Position numbers and translations under genes: made by a program. Below, in pieces: positions 37,505-50,560 of a stretch of DNA of 64,000 nt (position 1 is its first letter; each line of letters starts with the position of its first letter). Below the pieces are notes generated by a model. The model saw only the letters and a program-made list of their open reading frames with translations. It did no database searches and was not told the origin of the DNA. The DNA is from Bombyx mori (lineage: Eukaryota; Arthropoda; Insecta; Lepidoptera; Bombycidae): NCBI RefSeq assembly GCF_030269925.1, contig NC_085114.1, forward strand, positions 14,526,001-14,590,000, given 5' to 3'.

Positions 37505-37724
37505 CCAGCTGATCTGGCAAACGTTTTTTTTGCCTTATAAATTATTTCTAGGAAATTAACCTAGATATCGACTGTAGCGCCATTTGCCGGCCTGATTTGT
37601 GAATCTAAACCATCCAGGGCGCCACCCAAATGCACACAAAAAAATTCATTCAAATCAGTCCAGCCGTTTAGGAGGAGTTCAGTGACAAACACACGCACAG
37701 AAGAAATATATATATATATAAAGA
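37505..37724 (-). mobile_element. Non-autonomous Helitron-like element, complete
   Basis: The minus strand starts TCTTTATATATATATATAT and ends CTGG, with host A before and T after. The inside carries the gtccagccgtttaggaggag-type segment (seen on +), common in moth Helitrons. Confidence 0.65.
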
Positions 37725-37804
37725 TTGAAAAGCATTGAAAATCGAAGTTTTGTAATATTGAAAACTATTGATTGCAAATTTTAATGTTAATTAGTGCAAC
37801 AATA

Positions 37805-38036
37805 GTGGACTGACTCGGTGGTGCTGTAGTTAGTGGCTTTGTCTGTTGCGCCGAGGGTCGTGGGTTCGATTTCTACATCGGGCGAACATTCATGTGATGA
37901 ACAGGTTTGTTTGCTCTTTGTCTGGATGTTCATTATCTATGTATGTAAATATTTAAACCTTTATAAGTATGTTTGTCAGATTCCGGATCTCCGGGCCGGA
38001 TGACCGTGCGTGATTTGTTCCCAGTTATTATTTTTT
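37805..38036 (+). mobile_element. tRNA-derived SINE (family 3)
   Basis: Head with gtcgtgggttcgatttctac (B box), then catgtgatgaacaggtttgt, a body with atgtatgtaaatatttaaac and an end ttgttcccagttattatttt. Related copies lie at 42,110 and, inverted, 42,870. Confidence 0.65.
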
Positions 38037-38041
38037 TTTTT

Positions 38042-38290
38042 AATTACTGGTGGTAGGACGTCTTTTGAGCCCGCGCGGGTAGGTACCACCACCGTGCCTA
38101 TTTCTGCCGTGAAGCAGTAACGCGTTTCGGTTTGAAATGTGGGGCGGCCGTTGCAACTATATTGAGACCTTAGAACTTATATCTCAAGGTGGGTGGCGCA
38201 TTTACGTTGTAGATGTCTATGGGCTCCAGTAACCATTTACCACCAGGCGGGCTGTGAGCTCGTCCTCCCATCTAAGCAATAAAAAATAAA
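38042..38290 (+). mobile_element. Bm1 SINE, 5'-truncated
   Basis: taattactggtggtaggacg to ctaagcaataaaaaataaa; inserted directly at the tail of the preceding SINE. Confidence 0.9.
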
Positions 38291-39515
38291 AATGATTGGT
38301 GGGTTTTTCACTGCAAAATGTGTTATTAGGAGTGAAATAGAAATGCTGAATCGTCCAATATAAAATTGCGTAAGATCGAATATATGTATATGTAGTGGAA
38401 TGTAAATCGTTTTTTTTTTAAACATTATCGTAAAAAATTTAAATTTTAAAATCTGTCGTCATTGTTATTCATAGTTTTGTCATAGTTCTCGTGCGAACTT
38501 CTTTGGTTCACAGAGTTGTGATTTTTTAGACGCGACAAATACTTCATTGGATGTAAAAGAAAAGATTATTGTTTTATCTATATATTAATACGTGAAGCAA
38601 AAACTTTGTACCCCTTTTTATGAAAATTCCGCGGACGAGGAGTATGAAATTTTCCACACTTATAGAGAATATAGAGAAGTGCAGGATGCCAATATTTTAT
38701 TAAAATAACGCATAAAAGATACATTAAATCAATAAAGAAAACATTACACACACTCCCATGTATTTGACACACACACACACGCATGCATAATATTTGTTTA
38801 TTGTCAAACTTTCGTTATTCTTCAATTGTGAAACTTTTGTTATTGTTTAAAGTCTGGGTAAAATTGAGAACAGATTAATATTGTTTGTCTTTAGTATTAT
38901 TTATTTATAGTGTAGTTTTGGCGAAATCTGTATTATTATAGAAATATAATAGTGCTTGACAATAGAACCATAATAATGTTTAAACTTTTAATTTCAATTA
39001 ATTATAGTCGAATTTCGAAAACTGCGGGGACCACTAGCTTATTTAAATTGGTTATTTTAAGATAGCCAACGGTGTATCTTTCTGCCGAGTTAAAGTAAGC
39101 GTTGAGAGATTTGAAAAATCGCTGCATAAAAATCCTATCGCTATCTCTTTCAAGTCTTAACGAATAGTATACGAGATGAAGAGGGACATGTATAGTCACG
39201 ACTGAAGATAACTCTGTTAATAATTCGAAATTGACATTTCGTATTCATCTCTTTTCTCTTCAAAAACTTGGCCGGTTCTAATTACTAGGTTTCTAAAATT
39301 ATACAAACAGATTGTGTATGTCTGTTTGTTTCAAATTATTTCATTTAGTCGTATAATATGAGTGGAAACTTCAAAAATAATTGACGTTTTTCGTGATTAT
39401 AGAAACAATTTTAACTGGTTTTGATTTTTAAAAAATATCGATCACGCCATTTGAATATACATAGAATTTCAAATTAATAAGTACAAAATTCAAAATATTA
39501 ATACTTAATTATCCA
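38291..39515. other. Intergenic or intronic DNA, nothing recognised
   Basis: AT-rich; a short (CA)n tract sits near 38,768-38,782. No supported exon, RNA gene or repeat copy. Confidence 0.5.
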
Positions 39516-39519
39516 CGTT

Positions 39520-39640
39520 GCGGTAGGCAGCGGCTTGGCTCTCTGCCCCTGGCATTGCTGAAGTCCACGGGCGACGGTAACCACTCACCATCAGGTGGGC
39601 CGTATGCTCGTCTGTCTACAAGGACAATAAAAAAAAAAGA
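39520..39640 (+). mobile_element. SINE family 2, 3' part
   Basis: gcggtaggcagcggcttggc, tgctgaagtccacgggcgac and ggtgggccgtatgctcgtct lead to a caataaaaaaaaaa tail. Confidence 0.8.
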
Positions 39641-41155
39641 ACAGAGAAAAACATTTTTATATTTTATACGCATTCTAAGTTTCTTTTAACCCCGAAGTAA
39701 TGCATATTTTCGTTAAGGCGATTAATATTTCACTAAATAAGGGAATACAGACTGTAAAATATAAGCTTGCGGCCACACAGCCATTGAAATCAATGCACAA
39801 TGAACTGTTACGTAATTAATTTATAGGTTTAATAATTGTTAGTTATATGGTTAGCACTTTTACTGGTGCTAGCGTATTATGAGTGAAGCTTTTATCCATT
39901 GAGACTCCTATTATTTCAAGGACAAATTTTTCAAAATGAAAGTTATATATTTAAAAAAAATTAAATTATTGTTTTGATTAGCTTTTCTAACACATTGGAA
40001 CGTGAATAATGCTAACAGAAGATTGTGAAAATATATTAATTCTTTTATCGCAATTTTTCGGAAGCTTTTTCACAATGCCATGTTTTTTAATGTGTTTTTG
40101 TCACATCTACATTTGCTTAGTATATGTCAGAGCGTCCTTGGCGTCGCCTGCGCACATTCCCCGTCTCTTGAATTCCAGCTATCCGACAACGACTCACAAG
40201 TATTACGAATCAACTCTGAACAAAGCTTTAGTGACGCACTTTTTAAAAAAAAAAGTAGATCCTATTTTTACGTACGTTAATCTATGTAAAGGGCCATAAA
40301 AAACAAACCTTATCGTTAACAGCGTGGGGTCTGGGTCATGACCAACCTGATGTTAAGTGGACGACAGTGAAATCTTAAATGTATTGTAATTATTCCTCAT
40401 ACGCTCTCACAGTACTGTCTACCAGTCGAAATGCCAATTTGTTTCACGACATTCTAAATAATATTTCTTTTGTATTGAAATAATAACAGTATACTCATTT
40501 ATATACATTACGAATAGCGGATATTAAATTATTAAAGATCAAAGTACTATTTCAATCTAATTATGTTGTTCAAACAATGTTTTCATACAAAAGACTTCAA
40601 CGCGTGCAAGGCCAAAATCTCTATAATTGTAGAGCGAGTTTGTTATCAAATATAAGGACCAACTTCACAGACTCCATGGTCTCACTGTTTCCACTTTTGT
40701 AGGATTCTAGAGTCACAATGTTCAAGTGACTTGAGAAAGCAATTCCTGGGACGTCTGAGCAGGGTTTCTCAGCCGTATGTATCCATTAGGATTTTTTAAA
40801 AAATAACCCTTTAAATTTAATGTTGATTGACAAAGAAGATTTGGCGTGAAACTTCAACGAAATTACAAAATTTACCAAGTCATTTTTAGATTAAAACGGT
40901 TTTCCCTTCATCGCGGCAGTGGTCAATGTAAACACGTTATCGTTCGATAGCAATGATATTATAATCGGTAACCAGTTAATAGCTTGACTACCTCAAACAC
41001 AATGTCAGTAGGGCCCGGTTACTTCCTGAAAATAAAGTGATTACTTTAGGCTACTTGAATGAGTATTATGTTTGTAAAAATGCGAGATGAACTTACTCAG
41101 ATCAAAAAAATTTACGGGGTATGCGATGCCAGCTGTGTCCTATTTTAATTAATTT
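39641..41155. other. Intergenic or intronic DNA, nothing recognised
   Basis: Open frames here (for example near 40,009-40,299) have no recognisable domain or splice context, so I do not call a gene. Confidence 0.45.
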
Positions 41156-41159
41156 TTTT

Positions 41160-41403
41160 ATTACTGGTCGTAGGACCTCTTGTGAGTCCGCATGGGTAGA
41201 TACCAGCGCCCCGCCTATTTCTGCCGTGAAGCAGTAATGCGTTTCGGTTTGAAGGGTGGGGCAGCCGTTGTAACTATACCTGAAACCTTAGAGCTGATGT
41301 CTCAAGGTGGGTGGCGCATTTACGTTGTAGATGTCTATGGGCTCCAGTCACCACTTAACAACAGGTGGGCTTTGAGCTCGTTCACCCACCAAATCAATAA
41401 AAT
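41160..41403 (+). mobile_element. Bm1 SINE, 5'-truncated
   Basis: ttactggtcgtaggacctct through gcagtaatgcgtttcggttt to an altered tail accaaatcaataaaattttt. Confidence 0.9.
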
Positions 41404-42109
41404 TTTTTTTATTTATACTGTATTTCAGTTTAAAACCATAACATTTTGTTAGTAAGAATTACTTATAATCTATATTAGTAACTTAAAAAAATCTAATACA
41501 TAACTATCAATACATACATTTTATATCATTACTTTTTTTTTTAATCCGTTGAAATTAGTCTTCAGCGGTTCGATGATGTGCATGAGCGACCGTGACCATT
41601 CACCATCGTTTGAAGCGGAAATTTCGAATTTGGGTTGTCTCAAATTTCTTATGGTAGTATCTCGCTGTCTCTCTCTCGCACTAATCGCCGATGACGTCAG
41701 ATATAATCACGTCCATTTTGTTTTCTTATTTGAAAACTACCTACATTTCTCGAGTCAAAATTATTTTAACGGATATTTTCGACAAGGCTGTAAGATCTTA
41801 ACATTACAATCTATGTTTGGTTGTCATGTATCGTCCATATTTGCGGGAGCTTTTTAGGAGAAAGATTTCTAAAAATCATTTATTCAAACTTATTGTGTTT
41901 ATGATGGTGAAGTGGATGACGAGAGGCTCAATGGTATAAGTTGGGAGAGGCTTGTGGCCAATAGTGGACGACTATAATTCTAAATGATGGCTAATTACTA
42001 ATGATTATCATTAAATTAATCATTAGTTGGAGGTAAGAATACGTGATAAAAATCTTTTTTTAGATAAATGATCTATTGAATTCTATTGACTGACTTTTGA
42101 CAGTCTTTT

Positions 42110-42335
42110 GACTGACTCTTACGCCGAGAGTCGTGGATTCAATTCCCGGATCGGGCAAGCATTCGTGTGATGAACAGGTTTATTTGCTCTTTACTTAAGC
42201 GTTTATTATCTGTATATATGTATATATTTAAACATATATAAGTATGTATGTCAGTCTGTGGACCCATTGCACAGAGAAATCGTAATTTGTGGCCTGAAAA
42301 CCGTGTGTAATTTATTTCCAGTTATTATCTATTGT
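42110..42335 (+). mobile_element. tRNA-derived SINE (family 3)
   Basis: gactcttacgccgagagtcg, ggattcaattcccggatcgg (degenerate B box), tgtgatgaacaggtttattt and a body matching the 37.8-kb copy to atttatttccagttattatc. Confidence 0.65.
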
Positions 42336-42344
42336 ATGTACTCG

Positions 42345-42490
42345 TAACGCTTCGAACCGCCAGACCTGGAAGCGCATTGCCTGGAGGGCGGTTGTCGGGA
42401 GGGTGGGCGACCTAACAGTTCCTACTGCACATACAGCGTCAACGCAACCACGACCACTCTGACAAGAGTGTCCGACTGAGAAGAAGAGAT
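42345..42490 (+). mobile_element. LINE ORF2 C-terminal remnant
   Basis: One frame reads NRQTWKRIAWRAVVGRVGDL then TVPTAHTASTQPRPL-stop. The DR-x-TW-x-R-I pattern is typical of the last codons of non-LTR reverse transcriptases. Too short to place in a family. Confidence 0.45.
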
Positions 42491-42869
42491 CTATTGTATA
42501 TTCTTCAATTCGGTTTCTGTTTTAGAGTTGTACTAATTTGCTATTTCATATTCTGAGTGACGTTGTTTTCATGAAATGCCAGGCAGCTTATATGTACCAC
42601 TGACACCGGATGTCGCGTGTTATGCAATTTCAAAGTTGAACTTTTTGTACAACCTGCCCGTCTCCGCGTTTATATAACGAACGAATCGTCTCAAAGGTCA
42701 CTGAAAATAATCGATTTTGTAATTTTAAGCTTTTTTATTACGACAAAACAAACATTTGAATATTACAAACAAAAAAATTTAATATTTATAGATCTTCTAA
42801 TGAATCTAATGTGATCGCATCACTAAATAGCATCGCACATCACTAGAGGATCAGTTTGCACCCGCAAAA

Positions 42870-42990
42870 TTCTTCAAAGAGCAAGCAAACCTGTTCATCA
42901 CACGAATGCTTGCCCGATGCGGGAATCGAATTCACAACCCCCGGCGCAACAATCCCCATGCTAACTATTACACCATTGATTTATTAGTAC
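42870..42990 (-). mobile_element. tRNA-derived SINE head (family 3), inverted
   Basis: The + strand reads acctgttcatcacacgaatg, gcccgatgcgggaatcgaat, the reverse complement of the family 3 head. Confidence 0.6.
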
Positions 42991-43017
42991 AATATGTTTG
43001 GGTGTATATTGAACTAA

Positions 43018-43262
43018 TCTATATATATAAAAATGAATTGCTGTTCGTTAGTCTCGCTAAAACTCGAAAACGGCTGGACCGATTTGGCTAATTTTGGTCT
43101 TGAATTATTCGTGGAAGTCCAGGGAAGGTTTAAAAGGTGAGAAAATATAAAAAAGCTCGGAATTATATAAAAACAAACAATTTTGTTTTTCCTTTGATGT
43201 GTCCCTTTGATGTGTCTTTTATTTATCGATTGAGGCACTACGAAATCTGCCGGGTCAGCTAA
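43018..43262 (+). mobile_element. Non-autonomous Helitron-like element, complete
   Basis: Starts TCTATATATATAAAAATGAA and contains aaactcgaaaacggctggac; ends cgggtcagCTAA. Host A precedes and T follows. This matches the well-known moth Helitron ends. Confidence 0.7.
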
Positions 43263-43947
43263 TAATAAATACATTATTTAAGATAACTGAAAAACTATTG
43301 GTCGCATCTTGATTAACTCAAATAGGACTACAAAGAAGCACCAACAATTTAAATAAAAAAAAATCTGTCGAAACCAGTTCAGCTAGAAATGAGTTAACAC
43401 ACAAAACAGATATAATTTTAACTAGTAACGAAATAACCTCATCCTCTTTTGAAGTCAGCTACTTAGAAAGTTCTGTTAAATCTAAAAAGCTGTGTTAGCA
43501 AGAAACCTTGTTGCCTACATCACAACTGACTACACATAATAATAATAATGTTTTTATTGCAAGTAACCATGACTCATATAAATTGTTAATAAGACTTAGA
43601 CCTATGTTAGTAGTTATATTTACATCACAATGAATTACTGTCGTGACATCCCATGGGAGATGGCACCACAGCGACCCATGTATACACAGTCCAGCCTGCT
43701 TGCGATCATGCTCAGGATACTGTCGGTGCTGGCCCTCACTCACATAATACGTTAAATGTTTTCAAAGGATTAGAAATACGTTTTCTATTTAAACTGTAAT
43801 TTCCTGACGGATTCTCGTAACCGGTGTTTCTACTGTAATTATTTACAATGTTATTATTTTTGTTTTGTGTGTTCCGCTACCGACCTTGAGAAATGAAGTA
43901 TTGATCGCAGTTGTCTTGCTATAGAAGAGTTTAGGAGAGAGTACTTT

Positions 43948-44165
43948 TTTTTTTACCTAAAAGGCTATAAAATCTCACAGCCTACCTGGTGTTGTGGTTA
44001 CCGGAGCCCATAGACATCTACAACGTAAATGACGCCACCCACCTTGAGATACGAGTTCTAAGGTCTCAGTATAGTTACAACGGCTGCCCCACCCTTCAAA
44101 AGGGAAATAGGCAGGGTGGTGGTACCTACCCGTGCGGACTTACAAGAGGTCCTACCACCAGTAAA
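43948..44165 (-). mobile_element. Bm1 SINE, 5'-truncated with internal deletion
   Basis: Minus-oriented; the block between the gtttgaagggtggggc and tttctgcc regions is shortened, so the gcagtaatgcgtttcgg segment is missing. Confidence 0.85.
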
Positions 44166-44204
44166 TGACCAGGCCTGTTTACTTCGCGGCTCTATTTGGT
44201 ATGG

Positions 44205-44530
44205 AAGGATAACTGGTGGCACGAAGGTCTTTGCAGCATCGCTAGGACCAGGCACGGACTCAGCCGACAGTTGATTTGATGACAGCTGCCCGAGCGTATT
44301 CAAACAAGACCTGGAAGCTTAAGGGTAGCCGCTTCGCGAAAACATTTACTAAAGGATCGGTATCGTGATACGCTGAGAAGATCCGACGAGAAATTCAGTG
44401 GCTTGGTGCTATGAACTCTTCGACAAGTTCGACGAGTACTGCTATCAGAGTCCTTATTGTTAGTGTTACACAGCTATGGGCGTCTAGTAAAATTGTTAGT
44501 GAATCGGGTGGATTCCTAAGGAGGTGTTCA
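44205..44530 (-). mobile_element. Degenerate LINE 3'-end fragment
   Basis: taactggtggcacgaaggtc, tgacagctgcccgagcgtat and tgagaagatccgacgagaaa align in order with the 3' region of the intact LINE (24,560-24,900), with many substitutions. Confidence 0.65.
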
Positions 44531-44649
44531 TCGTGAAAGATGTCAAAAGCGCATCGGATCTAGCACGTGCCATTTACTCGCTTTAGTAGAAAATTTAATA
44601 AACAGGTGCTCTCAATATGTAAAAGAAATCGTGTTTTACTTTTTATATT

Positions 44650-44898
44650 TTTATTTTTTATTTCTTAGATGGATGGACGAGCTCAACAGCCCGCCTGGTG
44701 TTAAGTGGTTACTGGAGCCCATACACATCTACAACGTAAATGCGCCACCCACCTTGAGATATAAGTTCTAACATCTCAATATAGTTATTACGGCTGCCCT
44801 TCCCTTCAGACCGAAACGCATTACTGCTTCACGGCAGAAATAGACAAGGTGGTGGTACCAACCCGCGTGGACTCACAAGAGGTCCTAACACCAGTAAT
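44650..44898 (-). mobile_element. Bm1 SINE, 5'-truncated
   Basis: Minus-oriented copy from the attcttagat-like tail to gttaggacctcttgtgagtc. Confidence 0.88.
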
Positions 44899-45039
44899 AA
44901 AGTTACTTTTCTATTAAAAAAAAAAAAGATGACTCTTTAATTAGATTTACATGTTTCTTTTATTATTAATACGTATATCGATTAATAAGTAATAATTAAA
45001 TACTAGCCGTTGACATAACAAAACACAAAACAGTTCTTA

Positions 45040-45858
45040 TTACCTGCATTAACTAACGCCGTGCCAATAGCATCAAGGTCGGAGGTGAACAGCGAAAGTG
45101 TTGCGATGAACTCACAATGTGACTCAACTATTCAACTATCTATCTATCTGGGCGCTAATATCTGCGGCGACGGGTTTTGTGAAGGGGACGTTAGACGGCG
45201 CATAGGCATAGCTAAGAGCGCCTTGTCTCAACTCCACAGAACATGGAGAGATAGAAAAATATCTTTTAAAACCCAAATGAGACTTGTCCGAACTCTGGTG
45301 CTCTCAATACTTCTCTATGGTGCTGAGACGTGGACTCTGAAATCAGCGGATCGCCACCGCATTGATGCCTTCGAGATGTGGTGCTGGAGGAAGATGCTAC
45401 GAATCCCATGGATAGCATGTCGGACTAACGCGTCCATATTAAGAGAGCTCTATATCCAAATCAGGCTTTTTACTATCTGCCTCAAGAGGATATTTGATTT
45501 CTACGGTCAGATTGCCAGAAAGAGCGGTGATAATCCTGAAAAATTGACAGTAACTGGCCAAATTGCAGGCAAAAGATCTCGTGGCCGCAATCCAATGCAA
45601 ACAGAGGAAGATGGCGAAACATCATTCAGAGAAGGATAATGGGAGAAGATAGTCACGACCCTCAGACATAAGGAATGCGATTCAGGGAGGAGGCATCAAC
45701 TCAAACTCTACATTTAATATGCATATAAACATTGTAAAAGTCGTTGACGCCTATAGAATAAGACCTTATGTGTCTCAGGTACCCACAACACAGAGAATCC
45801 TAAATTGAGGCCGGATAATCATGAGTGTGATTTGTTCTGTTATTATTATTGTAGGGGA
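45040..45858 (+). mobile_element. RTE-like LINE, 3' part of reverse transcriptase
   Basis: A 192-codon open stretch (45,061-45,639) reads IYLGANICGDGFCEGDVRRR, then LVLSILLYGAETWTLKSADR, EMWCWRKMLRIPWI and GQIAGKRSRGRNPMQ. The YLG...LLYG-ETWT...F-MWCWR order is the C-terminal half of an endonuclease-type LINE RT, likely RTE-like. The finger and palm motifs upstream are missing, so it is 5'-truncated. Its first codons are not necessarily element sequence. A tail of AT-rich repeats follows. Confidence 0.75.
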
Positions 45859-46299
45859 ATGATACCCGGCCCCGCTTAGCTTACTATGCAGTTATAGTAA
45901 TAAGCAACATACGTTGGTCAGTCAGTGGTCAACGTGCAGCGATCCACCGCGGTCGCTGAAGCGAATAAACATATAGTCATACTCAGTGTTTTCTTGACCG
46001 TTCCGATGAGGTTTATGGAGGACAACACGCAACAAAAAACCAACGTACACGCCTCATCCACCTCCGTCTTCTCCCTAAAAACCTCACATTATTATAAAAG
46101 TAAAAGACGCCAGTGCGCATTCACATATAGAAATAGTCCTATTGTGTTCCGCAAACGAAATTTTGATAAACGGCCCTCGATTTCGAAATCTGGTGTAGCG
46201 GTGCGCAGTTTTACTTACGAAACATTCATTCTCATGATTAAAGTTACACACACATGAATTAAGTCCCTAGGTTGAAATGTAGCATACTCTTTCTTATCT

Positions 46300-46543
46300 T
46301 TTTTTTTATTGCTTAGATGGGTGGACGAGCTCACAGCCCACCTGGTGTTAAATGGTTACTGGAGTCCATAGACATCTACAACGTAGACGCGCCACCCAAA
46401 TTGAGATACAAGCTCTAAGGTCTCAGTATAGTTACAACGGCTACCCCACCCTTCAAACCGAAACGCATTACTGCTTCACGGCAGAAATAGGCAGGGCGGT
46501 GGTACCTACCCGTGCGGACTCACAAGAGGTCCTACCACCAGTG
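46300..46543 (-). mobile_element. Bm1 SINE, 5'-truncated
   Basis: Minus-oriented; tail ctaagcaataaaaaaaaag and body to actggtggtaggacctcttg. Confidence 0.92.
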
Positions 46544-46544
46544 T

Positions 46545-47500
46545 TAGCATTAAGGGTGTCTGTAAAACAGATATAAATAGTATTTTGATAAATATATAAA
46601 GATATTTCGTCACGACGCTCAGATAAAGGCTTTAGTATTGTAACTAAAATTCCCTTCAAAGCGTCTCCGGGGCTTCTCGAAGGCTGTGACCGTTGAGTTG
46701 AAACCATCTCTATGCACTATAGGACAAGGTTCTAAGCTCATTGAAAATATTATCTCAAGCTCTCAAGATCCCATTGTTCATTGTTTGTACAGAATATTGT
46801 TATCTAATAAATGTTAGTGAATTATCTTTCCGGGGTCTCGGTGAATTGGTTCCTGCGAATAAAATGTTGATCGTATCATTTTAGTTTTACCTTTTCCATT
46901 CGTCTGGGTCAAGGACGTATGCGATTATTTTTTTTAAAGACTTACTTGATTATGTCTCATAATCAAAGCAAACAGCAAAGCTTTATCTTTTCAAACAAAA
47001 GAAAAATGGCTTATATTTATTTATGTCACTAATTTCGTAGTACAAAATCCTTCATTAAAAATAAAATATAGGATAGGTAATATGTTGCTGCCATCCACAG
47101 GAGCAATGAGAAACTAATCGAAGCGAAGCCATCTAGTGGCCGACGCCCGTAAACATTTTTGTTGAGTGCTTGAGTTGTTTATCTATGACTAATTTATGTG
47201 TATTATCTATGAGCAACACTGCCCCTACTCCGCGAATCAGTTAATAACCATGAAACCGACTTAGAGATTGGGTGTTATGCATGTGTTATGTATTTTACAC
47301 TACATAACCAAAATACACAATACGTAATATGTAGTACGTAGTATTGTCAACATATTAAATATGTAGGCCATACCAACAGTGTGCTATACTAAGCTTTCCT
47401 TAGCTACGTAACACCTCATTCGAAGCGATACTAAGACCGCAGTGGATTCGGTAAGCACTTTTTGTGAACATACCTCTGACAAAACCTAAGTAACCCGCAA
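46545..47500. other. Unclassified stretch, nothing recognised
   Basis: AT-rich DNA without a supported exon or known repeat family. Confidence 0.45.
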
Positions 47501-47505
47501 ATAGA

Positions 47506-47732
47506 CCCGCAAAATTATAATTTCCGTAATTGCTGGTGGTAGGACCTCTTGTGGTTCTGCACGGGTAGGTATCACCACTCTGCCTATTTCTGCCGTGAAG
47601 CTGTAATGTGTTCCGGTTTGAAGGGTCGGACAGCCGTTGTAACTATACTGAGAGATCTTATATATATCTCAAGGTGGGTGGCGGCATTTACGTTGTAGAT
47701 GTCCATGGGCTCCAGTAACCATTTAACGCCAA
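47506..47732 (+). mobile_element. Bm1 SINE, truncated at both ends
   Basis: gcaaaattataatttccgta through tgctggtggtaggacctctt to gctccagtaaccatttaacg, where the tail is lost. Confidence 0.88.
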
Positions 47733-48207
47733 ATAAATAAATCATGAGCTTTATTAATACCTACTAGATGTAGAAATACACAGAAAGCCGAAGTCCGTAC
47801 GAACCGTAGGCCAGTCGCATCCCTACCCTTAATTAACTTACGATCAGATGGTCGTTAGCATCCAATAGTTCTTATCCACAATTAAATAAAGTTCAATGTT
47901 AAAAATCACCGTTGGCTTTATTGATGGCGGTGATTAGTTACTCCCATGATAACAAAAACTACGTTACGCATACGTAATTTAATACGTACCTACGTAAAAA
48001 AAAACGTAGGTTCGTATTAAGTTTCCGAAAGCAAGTTAAGCAGCATCTCAGTCAGTGATTTCTTTCTGCGCTTCTCAAGTGAAAGTAGCTACCGACTCTG
48101 AAGCGGTACGTCGAAAATTTACTTAACAAAAGGCAAATATGTGACCACGATCACGCCTTACGCGTTGCGTGAATGGATCGCCACGAGGAACGAATACGGT
48201 AAAATCA

Positions 48208-48318
48208 CTGTGCTTAGTGCGAGTTTTTTAACGTTATCGATAGCGTTAAAGTTAACTCAATTTTGTATGGAGTTGGAACGTTTGCCTGCGTTTGCCCCTA
48301 GGAGCGCTGTTTCCGACA
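48208..48318. mobile_element. Half of palindromic MITE family P
   Basis: tgtgcttagtgcgagttttt, ttgtatggagttggaacgtt and gcccctaggagcgctgttt are present; the complementary right arm is missing. Confidence 0.75.
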
Positions 48319-48621
48319 GGAGGTTTTAGTCAATTCGATTCCGACATGCATCCATCAGTCCTACTCCATCTCCGTCCTCCTCATCCATCCATCATCCTCC
48401 ATCCCCAGTGGAGGGCGAAGCGATTTCCTGCTGACCAAATAAAAAAAGGGGCGCTTAAGGGTGAATTAAGGGAATCAAATCCCCGAACGTTGGTACGATA
48501 CGATCTACCGCCAATAACTAAGTAACACGTTGCCAACTGGCGAGTGACAAAAAAATATAAAACTTCAAAGGAAACCAACACTGAGCATTATAAAATATAG
48601 CATAATTTGTTTCAACTTGAA

Positions 48622-49063
48622 AAAAAAATTATTGCTTAGATGTATGGACGAGCTCACAGCCCACCTGGTGGTAAATGGTTACTGGAGCCCATAGACATCT
48701 ACAACGTAAATGCGCCACCCACCTTGAGATATAAGTTTTAAAGGTCTCAATTATAGTTACAACGGCTGCCCCACCCTTCAAACCGAAACGCATTACTGCT
48801 TCACGGCAGAAATAGGCGGGGCGGCGATACCTACCCGTGCGGACTCACAAGAGGTCCTCCCTACCATCAGTAATTACGCAAATTATAATTTTGCGGGTTT
48901 GATTTTGATTACACGATGTTATTCCTTCACTGTGGAGGTCAATCGTGAACATTTATTAAGTATGTATTTCATTAGGGAAATTGGCACCCGCCTGCGGGAT
49001 TCGAACACCGGTGCATCGCTACCCACGAATGCACCGGACGTCTTATCCTTTAGGCCACGATGA
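48622..49063 (-). mobile_element. Bm1 SINE, full length
   Basis: Tail taagcaataattttttttt (minus) and the tRNA-like head gtcatcgtggcctaaaggat at the right; the head holds gttcgaatcccgcaggcggg. Confidence 0.92.
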
Positions 49064-49585
49064 CTTTAAAGATATAATGGTTGGTCGTTCTGATGGTGGT
49101 GTGCACATTGCTGCAGATACCGGCGGAAGATCAGCGCCACGGTACTGACAATAAGCCTCGTAACTTTTCTTTTAGTTTTTTGTTCTGTGAATTTTTGTAA
49201 TTGATGGTGGGAACAAATGTTTATTATTATTTTTATAATTATTATTATTATAAAGGACATATACTTATTAGCTGTTTACTAAACTGCACATTCATTTAAT
49301 TCGGGCATTAGAAACTATGTTCGTGAATCTATCTGTGAATCGATCAGGCATTGGCCGTGGTATTTGTATTGGAGATCCAAGATAATATTGTCCGAAGATT
49401 AAAGATAAACAGTTATAATTGAAAAACGTGGTTCCTTTCTAATGAAACCTGTACTATCGATAGAGATAGTAAGCATCTGATGATACTGCTAATTAATTAG
49501 ACTTTATTATTACAATCTCCTACACTAAAGCTCTTTTAGCACGTTGTTTTGGGCGGAACAGTCTATGTTCTAACTAATATATATA

Positions 49586-49886
49586 TTTTTTTATTGCTTA
49601 GATGGGTGGACGAGCTCACAGCCCACCTGGTGTTAAGTGTTTACTGGAGCTCATAGACATCTACAACGTAAATGCGACACCCATTGAGATATAATTTTTA
49701 AAGGTCTCAAGTATAGTTACAACGGCTGCCCCACCCATCAAGCCCAAATTCATTACTGCTTCACGGCAGAAATAGGTAGGGTGGTGGTACCCACCCGCGC
49801 GGACTCACAAGAGGTCCTACCACCAGTAAAAATGTTGAGTGGTTATTAGCCGCATAAAGCCGTCCCTCATTTTAACAGCGTATTGT
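49586..49886 (-). mobile_element. Bm1-type SINE with alternative head
   Basis: The normal Bm1 3' half (to 49,827) is followed by aaaatgttgagtggttatta and the next about 40 bp, shared with the 2,592-2,896 copy and lacking the usual tRNA-like head. Confidence 0.8.
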
Positions 49887-50134
49887 GAGCTCACACGGGT
49901 GGGTATGGAACGCCGTCCCAGCGATTTTGCTTGTCATGGATTCTGGTTGAAGTGTGAATATGTTTAATACATTGCTATTAAGAGTGATATCACATTTCAA
50001 GGTGAGTATCAGTGTATACGTTTCAATCTCTATGGATTTTAATAACAAATTCTCAATGGGTCGATAGTGATTCCGTTCATAAATCGAGCGCAATAAAAAT
50101 GTTTAAGGCCAAATTCTCACGAGTACAATGTCTG

Positions 50135-50560
50135 CTTTTTTTTTATTGCTTCTATGGGTGGACGAGCTCACAGCCCACCTGGTGTTAACTGGTTACTGGA
50201 GTCGATAGACATCTACAACGTAAATGCGCCACTCACCTTGAGATATATGTTTTAAGGCCTCAGTATAGTTACAACGACTACCCCACTCTTCAAACCGAAA
50301 CGCATTACTACTTCACGATAGAAACAGGCGGGGGGGTGGTACCTACCTGTGCGGACTCACAAGAGGTCCTGCCACCAGTAATTACGCAAATTGTAATTTT
50401 TCGGGTTTGATTTTTATTAAACGATGTTATTCTTTCACCGTGGAAGTCAATCGTGAACATTTGTTAAGCACGTATTTAATTTTAAAAAATGCTACCCGCC
50501 TGCGGGATTCGAACACCGGCGCATCGCTCGATACGAATGGACGTCTTATCGTTTAGTTTC
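50135..50560 (-). mobile_element. Bm1 SINE, nearly full length, diverged
   Basis: Minus-oriented; the head has small deletions around the cggacgtcttatcg segment. Confidence 0.88.

Noticed and set aside
38760..38790. CRISPR-like or other repeat array around the CA run
   Set aside because: It is a short dinucleotide tract. No spaced repeats were found anywhere in this eukaryotic window.
40009..40299. 96-codon frame with hydrophobic stretch
   Set aside because: No domain, no promoter or splice context, low-complexity neighbourhood; not enough to call a gene.
45925..46257. 110-codon frame after the RTE-like remnant
   Set aside because: No recognisable motif; starts inside an unremarkable region and ends near a Bm1 copy. 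Possibly part of an unknown repeat, but unsupported.
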